Shown here: positions 1 through 8,080 of the stretch, piece by piece | Layout of the letters: each line of letters begins with the position of its first letter | How positions within the stretch are numbered: position 1 is the first letter of the stretch | Notes under the pieces: model-generated | Told to the model about the DNA's origin: nothing | Databases searched by the model: none | Seen by the model: the letters and a program-made list of their open reading frames with translations, nothing else | Source of the DNA: Ruminococcus flavefaciens | GTDB lineage: Bacteria; Bacillota; Clostridia; Oscillospirales; Ruminococcaceae | Length of the DNA stretch: 44,204 nt | Direction: 5' to 3' | Assembly: GCA_023663905.1 (NCBI GenBank) | Contig: JAMPGO010000007.1 | Coordinates: forward strand, 1-44,204 | Made by a program: the position numbers and the translations under genes

Positions 1-1
1 T

Positions 2-61
2 TACGAAAGCAATACGTCTGCGATTATAGCAGTTCGCACAGAGGGCATTCCGGAAGCATAA
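2..61 (+). CDS. Possible C-terminal tail of an upstream gene (partial)
   Basis: Reading from base 2 gives 19 sense codons ending in TAA at 59-61, with a tail reading AVRTEGIPEA. Codon choice and composition resemble the real genes here, and the structured noncoding stretch begins shortly after this stop. The piece is too short to assign a family. Another frame is open across the same bases, so coding status is uncertain. Confidence 0.3.
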   Translation, partial: YESNTSAIIAVRTEGIPEA

Positions 62-90
62 AGGCGGTTTCTTATATCAGGATACGCCTT

Positions 91-333
91 GCGGAAACCT
101 CCGCTGAAAGACTGCATCTGTGTCAAGGCGGAAAACTTCCGCAGAAAAGTGTTGCGTTGAGCATTACAGAGACGAAAGTCTTGGTAATAGTCCCTTCCCG
201 GGACATCTCGGCAGAATCAATGCAATGCCGGAACTTCGGCGAGGACAATCGTCAGGTGATTGCAAAGCGGCAGTTGTGCCGGAAATCATTCACTTTTTTT
301 ACATTTATTATGCCGTATTGGTTCAGGCATAAT
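91..333 (+). other. Hairpin-rich noncoding stretch upstream of the sugar-binding lipoprotein gene
   Basis: This stretch of about 300 bases has no convincing gene but holds a run of short perfect inverted repeats: 91-95/100-104 (GCGGA/TCCGC), 128-133/137-142 (GCGGAA/TTCCGC), 190-194/200-204 (GTCCC/GGGAC), 227-230/237-240 (GCCG/CGGC), 268-272/277-281 (CGGCA/TGCCG) and 307-314/326-333 (ATTATGCC/GGCATAAT). The last lies just before the Shine-Dalgarno AAGGAGG of the lipoprotein gene. It could be a structured 5' leader or riboregulator, or partly operator DNA. I recognise no known riboswitch and found no convincing sigma-A promoter here. Confidence 0.4.
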
Positions 334-356
334 ACATATTTAAGGAGGAAAAACCA

Positions 357-1856
357 ATGAACAAACTTAAAAAGACATTAGCATTAGTTGCTGCTCTTGC
401 TATGACAGCTACAGCTTTTGCTAGCTGCGGTGACGATGCAAGCGAGTCATCTTCATCATCTTCTTCATCTTCAACAGCTGATTCTTCTACAGCAGATGAT
501 TCTTCAACAGCTGACGATTCTTCAGCAGCAGATGATTCTTCTACAGCTGATGACAGCAACGCTTCTTCAGGCGAAGTTGACGCTTCTGTTGGACAGGGCG
601 GCGACACACTCACAATCGCTGCTTGGAATGCTGACGACGTTCCGAAGCTCATCGCTCAGTGGAAGGGTCTCGACTACTCAACAGTTGCTGACGACCTCGC
701 TGCTGGTTCTGTAGACGGTATCGACTTCATCTCATTCGGTGTTGGCGGTGGTGACGCTGCTGAGAGATATGACCAGCTCTTCAACGACGGTTCTGACCTC
801 GACGTTTACTTCGTAGAAGCTGACTGGGCTCTCAAGTACATCAACGATGACGAGAGAACTCTCCCGCTCGAAAAGCTCGGTCTTACAGACGCTGACTTCC
901 CGAACATCTATGAGTACACAGATACAATCGGTAAGGATTCCAACGGTGTTCGTAAGGGTATCTCCTGGCAGGCAGCAGCAGGCGGTTTCGCATACAGAGC
1001 TGACCTCGCAGAAGAGTACCTCGGTGTAACATCACCTGATGAAATGCAGGCACAGATTGGTGACTGGGACAAGTTCGTTACAGCTGCTCAGACAATCGCT
1101 GACAAGTCAGGCAACTCTGTTGCTCTCGCTGACTCTCTCGGTGGTCTCTGGCAGGCATATGCTTGCGGACGTACAACTCCTTGGGTTGTTGACGGCGTTC
1201 TCAAGGTTGACGACTTCTGCCAGACATTCGGCGATACAGCTAAGACTCTTTGGGACATCAACGGTGTTGCACACGATGACCAGTGGGCTGACGAGTGGAA
1301 GGCTAACGGTCTTACAGGAAGCACAATGGGTTACTTCGTATCAACTTGGGGCTTCGGTGCATTCTTCCTCGAGGCTTCAGGCGGCGTAGGCGGCGAAGCA
1401 TACGGCAAGTGGTCTCTCTGCGAAGGTCCTACACCTTACTACTGGGGCGGTACTTGGATTGTTGTTAATCCTAAGACTGATAACGGCAACGAGGCTCGTG
1501 AGTTCATCGTTTCTGCTACATCTGACGAGGCACAGCTCGAAGCATTCGCTACAAACAAGCCTGAGTATGTAAACAACCAGGTTGTTATGGATAAGCTCAT
1601 CGCTGCTGATACAGTATTCAACGCTGACGTTACAGGCAACTTCGTAAACAACCAGAACATCTACGCTACACTTACTGACGTTGCTAAGCAGATTGACTTC
1701 AACGGTCTTATCACTCCTTACGACGCTACAGTTAAGGCTGACTTCCTCGAGGCTGTTAAGGACGAATTCTGCAAGGGCGGTTCTTCTTGGGAAGATACAA
1801 TCACTGCTTTTGAAGACAAGGTTCTTGAGCATATTCAGGACGTTACTGTTGAATAA
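357..1856 (+). CDS. Sugar ABC transporter substrate-binding lipoprotein
   Basis: A 499-aa extracellular solute-binding protein that captures a carbohydrate and delivers it to the two permeases encoded next. The N-terminus is a lipoprotein signal: basic start, hydrophobic core and lipobox AFASC with the lipidated Cys at residue 24. A Ser/Asp/Thr-rich linker (about residues 29-72, with TADDSS repeats) tethers the binding domain, which is rich in Trp and aromatics as in sugar-binding family 1 proteins. AAGGAGG before the ATG is a strong ribosome site. Codon use is much more biased (GCT, GAC, AAG, CTC) than in most of the window, which suggests very high expression. The sugar cannot be told from sequence. 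Confidence 0.9.
   Translation: MNKLKKTLALVAALAMTATAFASCGDDASESSSSSSSSSTADSSTADDSSTADDSSAADDSSTADDSNASSGEVDASVGQGGDTLTIAAWNADDVPKLIAQWKGLDYSTVADDLAAGSVDGIDFISFGVGGGDAAERYDQLFNDGSDLDVYFVEADWALKYINDDERTLPLEKLGLTDADFPNIYEYTDTIGKDSNGVRKGISWQAAAGGFAYRADLAEEYLGVTSPDEMQAQIGDWDKFVTAAQTIADKSGNSVALADSLGGLWQAYACGRTTPWVVDGVLKVDDFCQTFGDTAKTLWDINGVAHDDQWADEWKANGLTGSTMGYFVSTWGFGAFFLEASGGVGGEAYGKWSLCEGPTPYYWGGTWIVVNPKTDNGNEAREFIVSATSDEAQLEAFATNKPEYVNNQVVMDKLIAADTVFNADVTGNFVNNQNIYATLTDVAKQIDFNGLITPYDATVKADFLEAVKDEFCKGGSSWEDTITAFEDKVLEHIQDVTVE
477..555 (+). repeat. Tandem TADDSS-coding repeat in the lipoprotein linker
   Basis: About four imperfect 18-bp units encode the hexapeptide TADDSS or close variants, right after a run of Ser codons. 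Synonymous differences (TCT/TCA, GCA/GCT, GAT/GAC) separate the units, so they are not fresh duplications. The encoded stretch should be a flexible acidic tether between lipid anchor and binding domain. Confidence 0.75.
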
Positions 1857-1902
1857 TCCGGTTTTCACCTGATTTTCGTCAGAACAACTAAAAATATTTA
1901 TG

Positions 1903-1930
1903 CCTATGGAGTGCTTTTGTACTCCGTAGG
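1903..1930 (+). terminator. Intercistronic hairpin between binding protein and permeases
   Basis: Arms at 1903-1912 (CCTATGGAGT) and 1921-1930 pair over 10 bp with one G-U pair and an 8-base loop. The bases after it are AT-rich but lack a clean T-run, so it is probably a leaky terminator or an mRNA 3'-end stabiliser. Such elements commonly keep a solute-binding protein far more abundant than its permeases. Confidence 0.6.
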
Positions 1931-1972
1931 TGTATATTTATTTATTAATAAAATTCCGAGAGGGTGTGTGTA

Positions 1973-3025
1973 ATGGCATCAGCTGCACAGAGACGTATCA
2001 AATCAATCAGCTATGCAAAATATGGCTACATCTTTATTTTGCCGTTTTTTCTTGTTTATTTCTTTTTCCAATTATGGCCGCTCATCAACACATTCATTGT
2101 CAGCTTCCACGGCAATGGTAACGACATAGAGAGCTTTGTAGGTCTCCAAAACTATAAAGACCTCTTGTTTGGCGGCGACAGACGTCAGGACGTAATTCAC
2201 GAAAAATTCGTCCACTCACTTGGCAATACTGTTATCCTTTGGTTAGGTAACTTCGTTCCCCAGATTGCCCTTTCTCTTTCCTGTGCTGTATTCTTTACAG
2301 AAGCAAACCTTAAGATTCCGGGTAAGGAATTCTTCAAGATTGTTATGTATCTCCCGAATATCATCACAGCAGCATCCGTAGCTGTACTCTTCCTTCAGCT
2401 CTGTGGTCAGTCTGAATCAACTCCCGGTGCTGTAAACCAGATTCTCAGTAAAATCGGTATCGTTGACTATGACGCAACATCAAAGAAATATGACGTTGTT
2501 GAATTTATCGAGGGTACTACTGAATCACGTGTTGTTGTAATGTTCATCCAGACCTGGCTCTGGTTTGGTAATACAATGATTATGCTTATGTCCGGTATTC
2601 AGGGTATCAACCCGTCACTCTTCGAGGCTGCAAGCATCGACGGTGCAACTTCCGGTCAGGTATTCAGAAAGATTACTCTCCCGCTTCTTACTCCTATTAT
2701 GTCCTACACACTGGTTACATCAATGATTGGTGGTCTCCAGATGTTCGATATCCCGTTCCTCTTCCATAAAGGAACAAGCGTAAACGATGACCTCAAAACT
2801 ATCGCCGTACTTATCTATGAATATTTCCACGCTCAGGCAAGTGAAAACAAGATGGGTTACGCAGGTGCGGCTTCTGTTCTCCTCTTCTTCATCACTCTCG
2901 TTCTCGGCTGTATCGCATTCTATATGACTCGTGATAAGGACGCTATCGCCAAGAAAAAGCAGAGAAAGAAGATGGCTAAACAGCTTAAAATGGAAAGTAA
3001 ACAGTTTGGAGGTTTTTCAATATGA
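1973..3025 (+). CDS. Sugar ABC transporter permease, MalF type
   Basis: A 350-aa inner-membrane subunit of the sugar importer with several hydrophobic segments, starting with one at about residues 17-40. The binding-protein-dependent permease EAA loop is clear: EAASIDGATSGQVFRKITLP, starting at residue 218, which contacts the ATPase. A GTG nine bases upstream is in frame, but GAGAGGG sits at the right distance for the ATG at 1973, so I chose that. Its stop overlaps the next start (ATGA), implying translational coupling. No ATPase gene follows. Confidence 0.9.
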   Translation: MASAAQRRIKSISYAKYGYIFILPFFLVYFFFQLWPLINTFIVSFHGNGNDIESFVGLQNYKDLLFGGDRRQDVIHEKFVHSLGNTVILWLGNFVPQIALSLSCAVFFTEANLKIPGKEFFKIVMYLPNIITAASVAVLFLQLCGQSESTPGAVNQILSKIGIVDYDATSKKYDVVEFIEGTTESRVVVMFIQTWLWFGNTMIMLMSGIQGINPSLFEAASIDGATSGQVFRKITLPLLTPIMSYTLVTSMIGGLQMFDIPFLFHKGTSVNDDLKTIAVLIYEYFHAQASENKMGYAGAASVLLFFITLVLGCIAFYMTRDKDAIAKKKQRKKMAKQLKMESKQFGGFSI

Positions 3026-3918
3026 GTAAAATGAAAGCAGTTTATGGAGAACCTAAGGACAGCTACTCAAAGAGCCTTAAAACTAAGTCTATTATCCTTA
3101 CTGTCTGGTTCATTATTCTTACAATCATCTGTTTGCTCCCGATTTATATCCTCTTAATTAACGCTACACGTTCACATTTTGAGATTTCAACAGGACTTAG
3201 CTTCCTGCCGGGCGGAAATCTGATGAATAACTTCAAGGAAATGACAGGAAATCCGGATTTCAAGCTCTCTTATGACGCATTCAACGGTTATAAGAACAGC
3301 CTTTTCATCACTGTATGCTCAACAATCCTTACAGTTTTCTTCTCAGCACTCACAGCATACGGTATGCACGTTTATGACTTTAAACTTAAGGAAATTTCCT
3401 ACACAGTCGTTCTCCTCGTAATGATGATTCCTATGCAGGTAACATCTGCCGGTTTCGTAAGCTTTATGGCTGACCTCAACCTCACAAATACATACTGGCC
3501 TCTTATTGTTCCTGCTGTTGCAGCTCCTTCCGTTGTATACTTTATGCGTTCATATATGCAGTCGTCATTCTCAATGGCTATTGTTGAAGCAGCTCGTATC
3601 GACGGATGCAGTGAGTTCAGAACGTTCGTTTCAATCGCTATCCCGATGATGAAGCCCGCTATTGCTGTACAGGCAATCTTCGCATTCATCGCTAGCTGGA
3701 ACAACTTCTATACACCGAATATGATTCTTATCAGCGTAAAGCTCAAGCAGAAAACACTTCCTATGATGGTTTCCGCTCTTCAGGCTTCCGATAAAATCAC
3801 TGACTACGGTGCTATCTACCTCGCAATCGCACTCAGTATCGTGCCGATTATCATTGCTTACATCTTCCTTTCAAAGTTCATTATCGCAGGCGTTGCCCTC
3901 GGTGGTGTAAAGGAATAA
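3022..3918 (+). CDS. Sugar ABC transporter permease, MalG type
   Basis: A 298-aa partner permease of the CUT1 sugar importer class. It has an N-terminal hydrophobic segment (about 25-47), further membrane spans, and the EAA loop EAARIDGCSEFRTFVSIAIP beginning at E189. It overlaps the first permease by 4 bases (ATGA), with GGAGG upstream of the ATG, so the two subunits should be made in equal amounts. A strong terminator closes the unit 15 bases after the stop. The energising ATPase must come from elsewhere, as in Firmicutes that share an MsmX-type ATPase among importers. Confidence 0.9.
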   Translation: MSKMKAVYGEPKDSYSKSLKTKSIILTVWFIILTIICLLPIYILLINATRSHFEISTGLSFLPGGNLMNNFKEMTGNPDFKLSYDAFNGYKNSLFITVCSTILTVFFSALTAYGMHVYDFKLKEISYTVVLLVMMIPMQVTSAGFVSFMADLNLTNTYWPLIVPAVAAPSVVYFMRSYMQSSFSMAIVEAARIDGCSEFRTFVSIAIPMMKPAIAVQAIFAFIASWNNFYTPNMILISVKLKQKTLPMMVSALQASDKITDYGAIYLAIALSIVPIIIAYIFLSKFIIAGVALGGVKE

Positions 3919-3932
3919 TAAACAGCAGAATT

Positions 3933-3961
3933 ACAGCGTACTTCGGTACGCTGTTTTTTTT
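3933..3961 (+). terminator. Rho-independent terminator of the sugar ABC operon
   Basis: Perfect 9-bp arms (ACAGCGTAC at 3933-3941, partner at 3946-3954), a stable TTCG tetraloop, and a run of eight T. It separates the sugar transporter from spoIIIA. Confidence 0.93.
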
Positions 3962-4011
3962 GCATAAAATTCACTTTCGCTGAATATTATTTAGTGAAAG
4001 GAGAGTTTGAA

Positions 4012-4911
4012 ATGCAGGAATGTACAAGCTATAAGATTATCGCCGATTATCTGCCCGAAAAAATCAGGAGGGCTATGCTGAACGTCGGCAGAAACGAGCA
4101 GGAGAAAATAAGCGAAATAAGACTTTTCAGCGGTCGGGCTGTTGCGTATATTTATCCCGATAAAGTCCTGTACCTCACGGCTTGCGGACTTACGGCGAGT
4201 TTCAGGAACACGGCTGTTGTCGTGGCGGATTCAGCCGATATTTCGCAGATTGTCGATTCGCTGTCGCATTATTCGCTCCACAGCTGTTCGAGAGAGCTGA
4301 AACAGGGATTTTTTGTGCTGAAAAACGGTGTGAGAGTCGGAATTTCGGGAATGTATTCCGCAAACGGAGTAATCACGGAAGCTACAGGGCTGAATTTCCG
4401 TATGGCGAGGAACGTTGTCGGGAGTGCTGATAAAATTTTTAACCTGATTGCCGACGGAAGCTCGGGAGTTCTCATCTGCGGAAGCGTTAATTCAGGGAAA
4501 ACAACGGTTCTGCGTGATTTGTGCCGTATTGTCGGGAACAGGAAGAAAGTCACTCTTGTTGACGAGCGGAACGAAATCGCCTACGTACATAACGGAACGG
4601 CGGAGAATGATGTCGGCACGCTCACGAATATTCTCGTCGGCTGTTCACGTGCGGACGGAATTATTTCGGCGGTGCGGACTCTTTCGCCCGATTATATTTT
4701 CTGCGACGAGATTTCAACTGACGGCGATTCAGAGGCTATAATCTGCGGAATCGGCTGTGGAGTGAAGTTCTGTGCGACGATTCACGCAGAAAATTACGAG
4801 GATTTGATGAAGCGCCGGGTCGCCGAAAAAATAATCGGTGCATTCGGCTATGCGGTTTTTTTGCAGGGTGCGGAAAATCCGGGCGAGATTGCCGAAATAA
4901 GGAGGATTTGA
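4012..4911 (+). CDS. spoIIIAA: Stage III sporulation protein AA (ATPase)
   Basis: A 299-aa cytoplasmic ATPase, first gene of the spoIIIA operon, thought to energise the mother-cell channel feeding the forespore. The Walker A motif GSVNSGKTT spans residues 157-165 and a Walker B-like PDYIFCDE spans 226-233. Both suit the secretion-type ATPase family to which SpoIIIAA belongs. An in-frame GTG lies 18 bases upstream, but AAAGGAG is correctly spaced only for the ATG at 4012. The eight genes follow in the canonical AA-AH order. I see no sigma-A promoter ahead, as expected for an operon read by mother-cell sigma-E. Confidence 0.95.
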   Translation: MQECTSYKIIADYLPEKIRRAMLNVGRNEQEKISEIRLFSGRAVAYIYPDKVLYLTACGLTASFRNTAVVVADSADISQIVDSLSHYSLHSCSRELKQGFFVLKNGVRVGISGMYSANGVITEATGLNFRMARNVVGSADKIFNLIADGSSGVLICGSVNSGKTTVLRDLCRIVGNRKKVTLVDERNEIAYVHNGTAENDVGTLTNILVGCSRADGIISAVRTLSPDYIFCDEISTDGDSEAIICGIGCGVKFCATIHAENYEDLMKRRVAEKIIGAFGYAVFLQGAENPGEIAEIRRI

Positions 4912-4912
4912 G

Positions 4913-5419
4913 ATGATGTTCAGGATTTTTCTTGCCCTCGCACTTACATCGGCTGGCGGAATAACGGGGTTCTGTATGGCGGACAAGCTTCGGGAATCAC
5001 GGAAAATCTGCGACGAAATCAACCACCTTTTTCAGCAGACCGCATTTTTCATAAACTACAGGCAGGACGATGTTTATGCGATATGCCGTCATCTCAAGGC
5101 GGATTCCGAGCTTAAAGACCTTACTTTTCTGAACAGTCTGCCCGATTTCTACAGCACGGGCGAGGATTTCCACAGGCTGTGGACGGAGTCGCTTGAATCC
5201 CAGAAGAATCTTAGCAGGGAGGAAGCCGATATTCTCGCACATTTTGGCTGTATACTGGGAAAAAGCGATGCGGAAAGCCAGTCGGAAACAATCTTGGGAC
5301 TTCAGAAGGAACTTGGCAGGATTACCGAAATCCGCACGGAAAATCTGCTGAAAAAGGGTCGGCTTTACAGGAGCGCAGGGCTTCTTTTCGGCGTTATGGC
5401 TGGAATACTGGTGATTTAA
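4913..5419 (+). CDS. spoIIIAB: Stage III sporulation protein AB
   Basis: A 168-aa membrane-anchored protein close to the usual length of SpoIIIAB. It has a hydrophobic N-terminal segment (about residues 2-20), a mostly helical middle, and a second hydrophobic segment at the very C-terminus (GLLFGVMAGILVI). SpoIIIAB resembles type II secretion GspF-like components and probably works with the AA ATPase. The start lies one base after the spoIIIAA stop, with GGAGG seven bases before the ATG. Identity rests on this profile and on its fixed place in the operon. Confidence 0.92.
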   Translation: MMFRIFLALALTSAGGITGFCMADKLRESRKICDEINHLFQQTAFFINYRQDDVYAICRHLKADSELKDLTFLNSLPDFYSTGEDFHRLWTESLESQKNLSREEADILAHFGCILGKSDAESQSETILGLQKELGRITEIRTENLLKKGRLYRSAGLLFGVMAGILVI

Positions 5420-5429
5420 GGAGACGGCA

Positions 5430-5627
5430 ATGGACATTGATTTGATTTTTAAAATTGCGGGAACAGGAATAATTGTCGCCGTGCTGAATCTCGTGCTGAA
5501 ACGTGCGGAGCGTGAAGAGCAGGCGATGATGACGACGCTGGCAGGGTTAATCGTCGTTTTGGTGATAATCGTCGAGGAAATCGGCGGACTTTTTGAAACG
5601 GTCAAGACGGTGTTCGGGCTATGGTAG
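5430..5627 (+). CDS. spoIIIAC: Stage III sporulation protein AC
   Basis: A 65-aa two-span membrane protein, matching the tiny size of SpoIIIAC. It has hydrophobic segments at about residues 4-24 and 34-54 and a charged KRAEREEQ loop between them. With SpoIIIAD it forms part of the membrane portion of the SpoIIIA complex. AAGGAGA precedes the ATG. Its last bases overlap the spoIIIAD start by 7. Confidence 0.92.
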   Translation: MDIDLIFKIAGTGIIVAVLNLVLKRAEREEQAMMTTLAGLIVVLVIIVEEIGGLFETVKTVFGLW

Positions 5628-6010
5628 ACAGAAGCATTGCGACGGCGGTTTTCTGCGTATGCTCGGCGATTCTTGCGGTGCTTCTCCGCCAGCACTGCCG
5701 TGAGCAGTCTATGATGATTGCGCTCGCCTCCTGCACAGCCGTTATAGGCGGATTTATAGCCGTTTTCAGTCCTGTTGTAACCGAAATCGGCGAGATTTTT
5801 TCGGGTGCGGGAATCTCGGACAGCTATCTTTCCCTGATTTTCAAGGCAACTGCAATCTGCCTGATAACTCAGATAACGTGCGAAATCTGCCGTGACAGCG
5901 GAGAAACGGCGATTGCTTCGGCGGCGGAAATATGGGGACGTGGAGCGGTTACGTTTATCAGCCTTCCGCTCGTCAAGGCGCTTCTGGAGCAGATTAACGG
6001 AATTTTTTAA
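5621..6010 (+). CDS. spoIIIAD: Stage III sporulation protein AD
   Basis: A 129-aa integral membrane protein of normal length for SpoIIIAD, homologous to AC over its first half. Hydrophobic segments fall at about 5-20, 32-55, 65-90 and 105-120. The start ATG overlaps the end of spoIIIAC, so translation is coupled. Role in the channel is inferred from the family. Confidence 0.92.
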   Translation: MVDRSIATAVFCVCSAILAVLLRQHCREQSMMIALASCTAVIGGFIAVFSPVVTEIGEIFSGAGISDSYLSLIFKATAICLITQITCEICRDSGETAIASAAEIWGRGAVTFISLPLVKALLEQINGIF

Positions 6011-6019
6011 GGTGGACTT

Positions 6020-7108
6020 ATGAAAAAAACAGTCGTGATTTTTATTACAGTCGTTCTTGTTTTCCTCAATATTTCGCCGTTTGCGGTCTTTGCGGAAGAA
6101 TCCGCCGACCCATTCGGCGAAATCGTTGAAGAACTTGACAGCATTCTTGACGATTATGATTTGGGATTTGCGGTTGATGATGTATCGGAACTTTCGTTCG
6201 GGGAATTAATCGGGCAGATAAAAAATTCGCTTGTATCTCGCCTTGACGCACCACTGCGGATTCTGTGTGCGGTGTTTCTGGTAATAGTTTTCAGCACGCT
6301 TATGAAATCAGCAGGAAGCGCAATGCCGAGCAATTCCGCCGATATTTACAATATGGTGTGCGTGATGACGGCAGTCACGGTGATAGTACCACAGTTGCTG
6401 ACGATATACGGCGAGACTTTGCAGGCGATAGAGGTCGGCGGAAGCTTTATACTGGTGTTCGTACCCGTATTTACGGCGGTTTCGGTTGCGTGCGGAGGGT
6501 TCACATCGGCAGGAATTTACCATATGATGATGCTGGGCGCTTCGGAGTTTATTGTAAGGCTGTCGGAGAGCTATTTATTGCCGATTCTGAGCGTAACTTC
6601 CGCACTTGCCGTAACAGGAAGCATTTTTCCGAACACATCGCTTGACAGTATGGTGAATCTCCTGAAAAAGGCGGTAACGTGGGCGATTTCCATAACTATG
6701 ACACTTTTCACGGGATTCGTCAGCCTGAAATGCACGATAACAGGCAAGGCGGACGGAGTTACGGCGAAAACGGCGAAAATGCTTGTCTCGGGATTTGTTC
6801 CCATAGTCGGCGGAGCTGTTTCCGACGCATATTCGACTGTAAAGGGCAGTTTTGAGGTAATCGGCGGAACTATGGGTGTGGCAGGAATAATAGCAGTTGC
6901 ATTGATTATGCTCCCGAAAATTCTGGAGCTTTTTATATACCGTGCGGTTATGTGGATTGGCTCGGCGGTATCGGATATTTTTTCGGCGGATTCAATATCG
7001 AAGCTTCTTAAGGGCATAGACAGCGGACTTGCTGTTGCGCAGAGCGTGCTTGTGTGCTATGGAGTGATATTTGTTATCTGCTCGGCGATTCTTATGAAAA
7101 CGTTCTGA
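6020..7108 (+). CDS. spoIIIAE: Stage III sporulation protein AE
   Basis: A 362-aa polytopic membrane protein, the largest of the SpoIIIA set. It begins with a cleavable signal peptide (basic MKK, hydrophobic core, VFA-EE cleavage near residue 25), then an acidic extracytoplasmic segment and about seven hydrophobic stretches. It is thought to be a transmembrane core of the mother cell-forespore channel. AAGGTGG precedes the ATG. It is slightly shorter than the Bacillus protein but not visibly truncated. Confidence 0.93.
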   Translation: MKKTVVIFITVVLVFLNISPFAVFAEESADPFGEIVEELDSILDDYDLGFAVDDVSELSFGELIGQIKNSLVSRLDAPLRILCAVFLVIVFSTLMKSAGSAMPSNSADIYNMVCVMTAVTVIVPQLLTIYGETLQAIEVGGSFILVFVPVFTAVSVACGGFTSAGIYHMMMLGASEFIVRLSESYLLPILSVTSALAVTGSIFPNTSLDSMVNLLKKAVTWAISITMTLFTGFVSLKCTITGKADGVTAKTAKMLVSGFVPIVGGAVSDAYSTVKGSFEVIGGTMGVAGIIAVALIMLPKILELFIYRAVMWIGSAVSDIFSADSISKLLKGIDSGLAVAQSVLVCYGVIFVICSAILMKTF

Positions 7109-7115
7109 GGTGGAT

Positions 7116-7577
7116 ATGGAGAATATAAAATCGGCAGTTATGGCAGTGTGCATAGTATCGGCTTCAAAGTGCCTTATCGGGAGTATCGCTTCGGCTTCAC
7201 GTCTGAAAAACCAGCTCGGAATGCTTCTGAATCTTCTGCTTGCGGTAGTAATGATTTCGCCGTTTGCAAATGGGATTGCGGAATTTGAGCTTCCCGAGAT
7301 TTCGGACTACAGGCTTGCGGAATACAACTCTTCCGATGATGTTTACGCTCTTGCGCTTGCGGAGCAGACGGCGGTGAATATTGAATCCGTTCTTTTTCAG
7401 CAGATTTCGGCAATGGGACTGTCCTGCGAAAAAATTGAGGCGGAAGTTAATATTTCTTATGATTACAGCATATCTATTAGTAGGGTGACGGTCACATCAG
7501 AGGATTTTGAAGCTGTTGCCGGGATTATACGGAGAAGTCTCGGAGACGGAACGGAGGTTGTAAATGCAGTTGATTGA
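7116..7577 (+). CDS. spoIIIAF: Stage III sporulation protein AF
   Basis: A 153-aa protein with two N-terminal membrane segments (about 4-22 and 32-50) and a soluble C-terminal domain with the YDYSISISRVTV strand pattern of the ring-building folds in this operon. A GTG at 7110 would add two residues, but GAGGTG overlaps it, so I prefer the ATG at 7116. It overlaps spoIIIAG by 14 bases. It is shorter than the roughly 200-aa Bacillus form. Confidence 0.88.
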   Translation: MENIKSAVMAVCIVSASKCLIGSIASASRLKNQLGMLLNLLLAVVMISPFANGIAEFELPEISDYRLAEYNSSDDVYALALAEQTAVNIESVLFQQISAMGLSCEKIEAEVNISYDYSISISRVTVTSEDFEAVAGIIRRSLGDGTEVVNAVD

Positions 7578-8070
7578 AAAATTCAAGGAGAAGAAAACCG
7601 CCGTCATTACGGTTCTCGGTGCAGTCGGACTGCTTCTTATTATGATTTCAAGTGTTCTGCCGGACAAGAAGCAGTCCGCCGTGCCGTCCGCTGAATCATC
7701 GTCAGATGTATCGGCATCCGAAAGCTACAGGATTGAGACTGAAAGCCGTCTCCGTGATTTTCTTGAAAAAATCGACGGTGCCGGCGAGGTTGAAGTTTAT
7801 CTGACAGTCGGAAGCGGTGAGCGGTATATTTATGCTTCTGAGGAGAAGAAAATTCAGTCAGAGAGCAAGACGGAGGAGGAGAATAAATATGTGATATTCG
7901 GCAGTGAGAAAGAGCCATTGGTTGAGACGGTGGAAACGCCTGAGATTACGGGTGCAGTTATAGTATGCACAGGCGGTGGAAGTCCTGTTGTTGAGGAACG
8001 GATTTACAAGGCGGTTTCTTCCGCTCTCGGAATATCCACAAGTAAAATATATGTAACTAAAATAAAGTGA
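7564..8070 (+). CDS. spoIIIAG: Stage III sporulation protein AG
   Basis: A 168-aa bitopic membrane protein with one N-terminal span (about residues 15-32), a Ser-rich linker and an extracytoplasmic ring-building domain (VEVYLTVGSGERYIYA and the segment ending in SALGISTSKIYVTKIK). SpoIIIAG forms a large ring in the space between mother cell and forespore, related to type III secretion rings. It starts inside spoIIIAF with GGAGG upstream. It is shorter than Bacillus SpoIIIAG, mainly in the linker. Confidence 0.92.
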   Translation: MQLIEKFKEKKTAVITVLGAVGLLLIMISSVLPDKKQSAVPSAESSSDVSASESYRIETESRLRDFLEKIDGAGEVEVYLTVGSGERYIYASEEKKIQSESKTEEENKYVIFGSEKEPLVETVETPEITGAVIVCTGGGSPVVEERIYKAVSSALGISTSKIYVTKIK

Positions 8071-8080
8071 GGTAATTTTT

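Noticed and set aside
1-360. A frame open from base 1 to a TGA overlapping the lipoprotein ATG
   Set aside because: Its codon use is unlike the neighbours, it reads through the hairpin-rich stretch and the Shine-Dalgarno, and the peptide resembles no family.
3962-3990. Possible sigma-E promoter (GCATAAAA and GAATATTAT) ahead of spoIIIAA
   Set aside because: The elements and their 12-13 base spacing only loosely fit sigma-E; the position is right but the match is too weak to list.
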